NCBI RefSeq assembly: GCF_963854185.1
Contig: NC_085005.1
Coordinates: 19,299,707 to 19,363,706 of the forward strand
Source: Sardina pilchardus
Lineage: Eukaryota > Chordata > Actinopteri > Clupeiformes > Clupeidae
Direction of reading: 5' to 3'
Length of the DNA stretch: 64,000 nucleotides
Below are positions 60,191-64,000 of the stretch, piece after piece. Position numbers and translations under genes: made by a program. Within the stretch, counting starts at the first letter, position 1. The number at the start of each line of letters is the position of its first letter. The notes below the pieces were generated by a model. It saw only the letters and a program-made list of their open reading frames with translations. It made no database searches and was not told the DNA's origin.

Positions 60191-61221
60191 CTGCACACAC
60201 ACACACACACACAAACACACATGCATCAGCTGGGGGCTTATTAATATCAATATGAACTGTACCAAGCTTCAGTCCAAGTTACAACCCGTAACTATATTTT
60301 CTATCCATCTTTTTTGTGAACATTATTTATTAGTAAATAAATACAGAAACAGACACTAGAGAAAAACAGAACAAAAAAAAGAGTTAAAGATCATACGAGA
60401 CTTTGGCCATGTAATAAGACTAGCTTATGCAAAGAGTGAATGAGAGATTTCTGTATGCAAAACAAGATCGGCACACACAGTTAATTCATACAACATGGTA
60501 ACTCAGGAATATGGTGCATACAACGTGGTAACTCACAATACACATTTCAACTGGACGTGACTGATGTGCTCTCACTGTACATTCAACTGCTCACATGGCG
60601 AAACAGCCGATAACAATTTCTGACATGCAAGAAATCCAATCGGATCAGACCAGAGCTGGAACATTGATTGTTACGTCTTCTAATCGGGCATCGTGAGCCT
60701 GGCCAAGCTACACGACAAATCAGACAGGAATTTGGCCCTGATTAAAATATTTGTAGGATCCGACTGATGCCGGGTTAAAATCACATCAATTTGGCATCAC
60801 ACCCAATCAACCAGTGTATAGCTGGGAGATAGACAGTGGCCTCCTGCCTGCGATACAGAACGTCCCCAGGAATCCACTGTTCTCAGTCTCCTTATGCAAA
60901 GTTTCCCGACTGGCCATTTTCATTGTACTGGTCTGTCCACTGCAATTATTGCAACAAAACATCTAGCACACTGAGAGGCTCTCCGCACATGGGCAGATCT
61001 CTCCGTTCTTTAAAAAAAAAAACCAACAAAGTGGGGGCCTGTGCTGCAGGAGATCACTCTCCACTTCACTAAGGCAGCCATTGTTGACCCCTTACTTTTG
61101 TGTCAGGAAGATGGGCCTAATGAGGTCGCAAAGGTCAAGGGGGTCGGCCGGCCCCTCCTCTCCGGGCCTCTAGAGGAGGACAATCGGGAAGCGTAATTAT
61201 CCCTGGTGACGGGAGGTTATA

Positions 61222-61414
61222 GGTGCCTCTCATGTAAAGTTTATACGTCCTCCTCCCTCGCTCCTCGGGCCTCGATCCTCACTGATCTACATAAAGAATG
61301 ATGGGACGGCAGCAACGATAGTCTATCCCTTCATCTATCTTTCTTTATGTAGATCAGTGAGGATCGAGGCCCGAGGAGCGAGGGAGGACGTATAAACTTT
61401 ACATGAGAGGCACC
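61222..61414. mobile_element. 193-bp foldback MITE, copy C, with ~75-bp near-perfect arms
   Basis: Left arm 61222-61298 (GGTGCCTCTCATGTAAAGTT onward) pairs with right arm 61341-61414 with only a 3-base CTC difference. The 42-base centre has ATGATGGGACGGCAGCAACG, shared with the copies between snapc1 and hif1a. Confidence 0.9.
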
Positions 61415-62638
61415 CTATGAGGAAGTGCCTTGGAGCCAGAGGTGGCTCAATGGCCATCTGCACTCACCAAGATGAATCAGACGTGGCTGCTTACGCAGCT
61501 AGTGACGACTGAGAGCACCGATCTTGTCGTGGCAAGGTTTTGGCAATCCAAACAGGCAAGTGCTTGAAAGTTTGGGGATTGCACAATTCAGAAGGTCAGA
61601 AGACTTTTTTTTTTAATTTTCCCCTTTGCTGACATTACAGCTGCCAGTAAAACAGCACCGCTCCCAAATAAGCAGTGTTCAGTGTCACCAAATTCAAACC
61701 TGGACTTGGGATTAGTCACTGAATAAACACAATAAAATGTTATATTTACTTCCAGATATTTTTTTTATCAGAAATCTAAGAATGCAGTGGGTCCAGAAAT
61801 AAGTGAAAATAAATAATGACTGCTTACTAGCTTTTAAAAAATGGTTTTATTTTAACTATTAAGACTCTGTGAATAGCTTTGGACAAACGCATCTGCTAAA
61901 TGCCATAACCATACCAAACAAAATATTTTTTTTCCAATCTGCCTGTGTAGCCAACATTTTCTATTGCTTTTCATGTCTGTCTGACAAAAAACACTGACGA
62001 TATAGCTAATGAATGGGTTGCTAATGCATACAGTATGAGAATCCATTACTCCATTGTTCATAGCACGTCAAAGCCTTGTGATTCAGAGACACAGGTTATA
62101 TTAACCATTCAATCGCTCGCGCATGTCTAGGGTCAGACTGCTGCTAGTGTGCAGTTCAATACCACTGCCACGTGTCCGAGTGGTTTTTCCATAGCATTAT
62201 TCAAATCAATAGCGTTTGGCTCTGCTGCAGTCAGGCTGTATAGCGCAGGGTACAGTCCCACTCTGCATGTACAGTCCCACTCCGCATGCACTCTTTCCAT
62301 GCCTGTGGAATGGCTGACTCCGCACAGTGATCACACGGCATGTGGCACAGCTGTGTTAGTGATGACACAGAGTCGGCCTCTGAGTCAAGTGCCTACTTGT
62401 TCTCTCTTTGAAGAAGTCTCCATCTCTTTTTTTTACCAGCCTGTTTGTTTTTGTTAGTCTCACATTCCCTCATTTTCCTCTTTCTCCCTCGTTCTCTTTC
62501 TCCCATTTTGTGTGTCCTCCCTGCGTTCTTGCCCCCTCCCTCTCTGCCCTACATACTTTACAGCTGTCCAGACTGATACTCTGCCTGCCTAATGTCTTGT
62601 TGGAGAAGGGTCACAGAGAGGTCAGTCTCTGCTACTGG

Positions 62639-62746
<108 letters not shown>

Positions 62747-63659
62747 GATGATCCCATCACTACAGCAGTAGCTTAGCAGCAGTGTGTGTGTGTGTGTGTG
62801 GCTTCACCCTGGGTGACATGGAGGATGTTGCACCATGCAGGCATTTACAGCTCTGCAGAATAGTTAGAGGTCTCTGTGCGAGAACCCTAAGCATTGGTAG
62901 CGCATATAATCTACTACTTCTTGTTGCCTTAATTGGGATTAAATAGAATAAACCAAAATGGGTGTGCCTGGGACCTCTGACTGCCTTTTACTTTTTTCAC
63001 CCAGAAACATCACACATACAGGACAGCAGTTTGTTTAAGTATAGGTGCTCTATTGGGCAATTCCCAAAGAGCACCTGATTTTTCTAAAATAATTGACCCA
63101 ATGCAGCACTCTCTTTCTGAAACCAAATTGGGTGTTTCTAGTGTTAACTGAAATCCACTCACTTTCATATCAGTTTTACACTTATACAGTAGCAACGTCA
63201 GCATCGCAGGGTGTGATCTTCCAAAGAATACTACACTCAGCTATGAGTCAATTCCCATTGGGCCACATTTCTTCATTTTTTTTGCCCTGGGTACTGTTGT
63301 GTTAGTACCATACTATGAGTCACTGTGTGTATATATTATATTATTATGGTGCTAGAATCATGTCAAAAGTCCTGAGCACGATATAACATCTTCACAAGCA
63401 AATGAATTCAATGTCCAATGAGGCTAGTGTGATCCCATTGAAAAAATGACCATCATCATCAGAAGGCCAGTATCTCCCTTTGACAGGTTGGAGGAGGGAA
63501 CAGAGTTGACTCACGCGAGCAGAGCTCTATTTTGAGAGAGCAGAACTCGTCTTCGAAAGCGCGTTTGGCCCCCAGCTGTTATACTGTGCCCTTGCAGGGC
63601 ACCCCGCACTCACAGGTGCTTGTGCTGCTCTCGGCTGTGGAATTTGTGCGTGCGTGCAG

Positions 63660-63934
63660 TTAAAGCAACACTAAAGCACTTTTCCTCTGTCGCACAAACG
63701 CTACTTGTTTATCCAGCAAATAGCCATGTCCACAGACAAGGTATGTTGCATGATTTTATGACAGCAACATTGAAGCAAGTCAAATTTGTAGTCTCTTATG
63801 TCGTACTACAGAACCGCTACCCGATCTGGTAAACTCTCAGAAGTGCCATTCACCCTGTTACAAGTTGATGAACCACTGAAATGATTTTGGGAACATTATT
63901 TTCAGGTACAAAAAACTCCTTAGTGTTGCTTTAA
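63660..63934. mobile_element. 275-bp MITE with perfect 15-bp TIRs
   Basis: TTAAAGCAACACTAA at 63660-63674 and its exact reverse complement at 63920-63934. The interior has no coding signal. TTAA-type ends suggest a TTA/TTAA target, but the duplication itself is ambiguous. Confidence 0.7.
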
Positions 63935-64000
63935 AATCTGCCCATGTGACATAAAATCATTTGTTCACGAGAATGTTTTATTGCGCTCGAGACTTCGGTA

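Overview
The window is nuclear DNA from a ray-finned (teleost) fish. It carries multi-exon protein genes with GT-AG introns, dense dinucleotide microsatellites and many small non-autonomous DNA transposons. The closest fit I can recognise for the hypoxia factor is the teleost hif1ab-type protein; the species is not determinable from sequence alone, though the extreme (CA)n/(GA)n load would suit a clupeiform or similar fish (inference).

Four genes were reconstructed, all on the minus strand. From high to low coordinates they are: the last two coding exons of prkch (protein kinase C eta; rest lies beyond base 64000); a complete 15-exon hif1a (832 residues); a complete 11-exon snapc1 (351 residues); and a complete 3-exon sgpp1 (463 residues). 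For each I matched donor, acceptor and codon phase by hand, and the exon phases close without any frameshift. In snapc1 this requires one GC-AG intron.

Layout: 1-5067 is the 3' flank and probable long 3' UTR of sgpp1. 5068-20418 is sgpp1, with an 8.4-kb intron holding a 2.2-kb inverted repeat (foldback element). 20419-24400 is the sgpp1 promoter and intergenic DNA. 24431-29300 is snapc1, whose introns hold several foldback MITEs. 29300-32450 is intergenic DNA with a cluster of nested inverted repeats. 32454-51600 is hif1a; its 7.6-kb first intron holds a non-LTR retrotransposon remnant, a tRNA-derived SINE, a MITE and nested hAT-type insertions with clean 8-bp target duplications. 51600-58460 is the hif1a upstream/intergenic region. 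58460-60190 is the 3' end of prkch, and the rest is prkch intron.

The genes do not form a pathway. prkch-hif1a-snapc1 is the conserved vertebrate block (human 14q23). sgpp1 lies on the same human chromosome arm but well away from snapc1, with other genes in between, and on the opposite strand; here it directly follows snapc1 on the same strand. Functionally: PKC eta is a kinase, HIF-1 alpha the oxygen-regulated transcription factor, SNAPC1 a subunit of the snRNA-gene activator SNAPc, and SGPP1 an ER sphingosine-1-phosphate phosphatase.

Points most worth a second look: Leu-to-Arg in the C-terminal oxygen-degradation motif of HIF-1 alpha; Asp-to-Glu at the last position of the SGPP1 phosphatase signature; a GC-AG intron in snapc1; recurrent (TC)n microsatellites acting as polypyrimidine tracts at six 3' splice sites; and the large foldback element.
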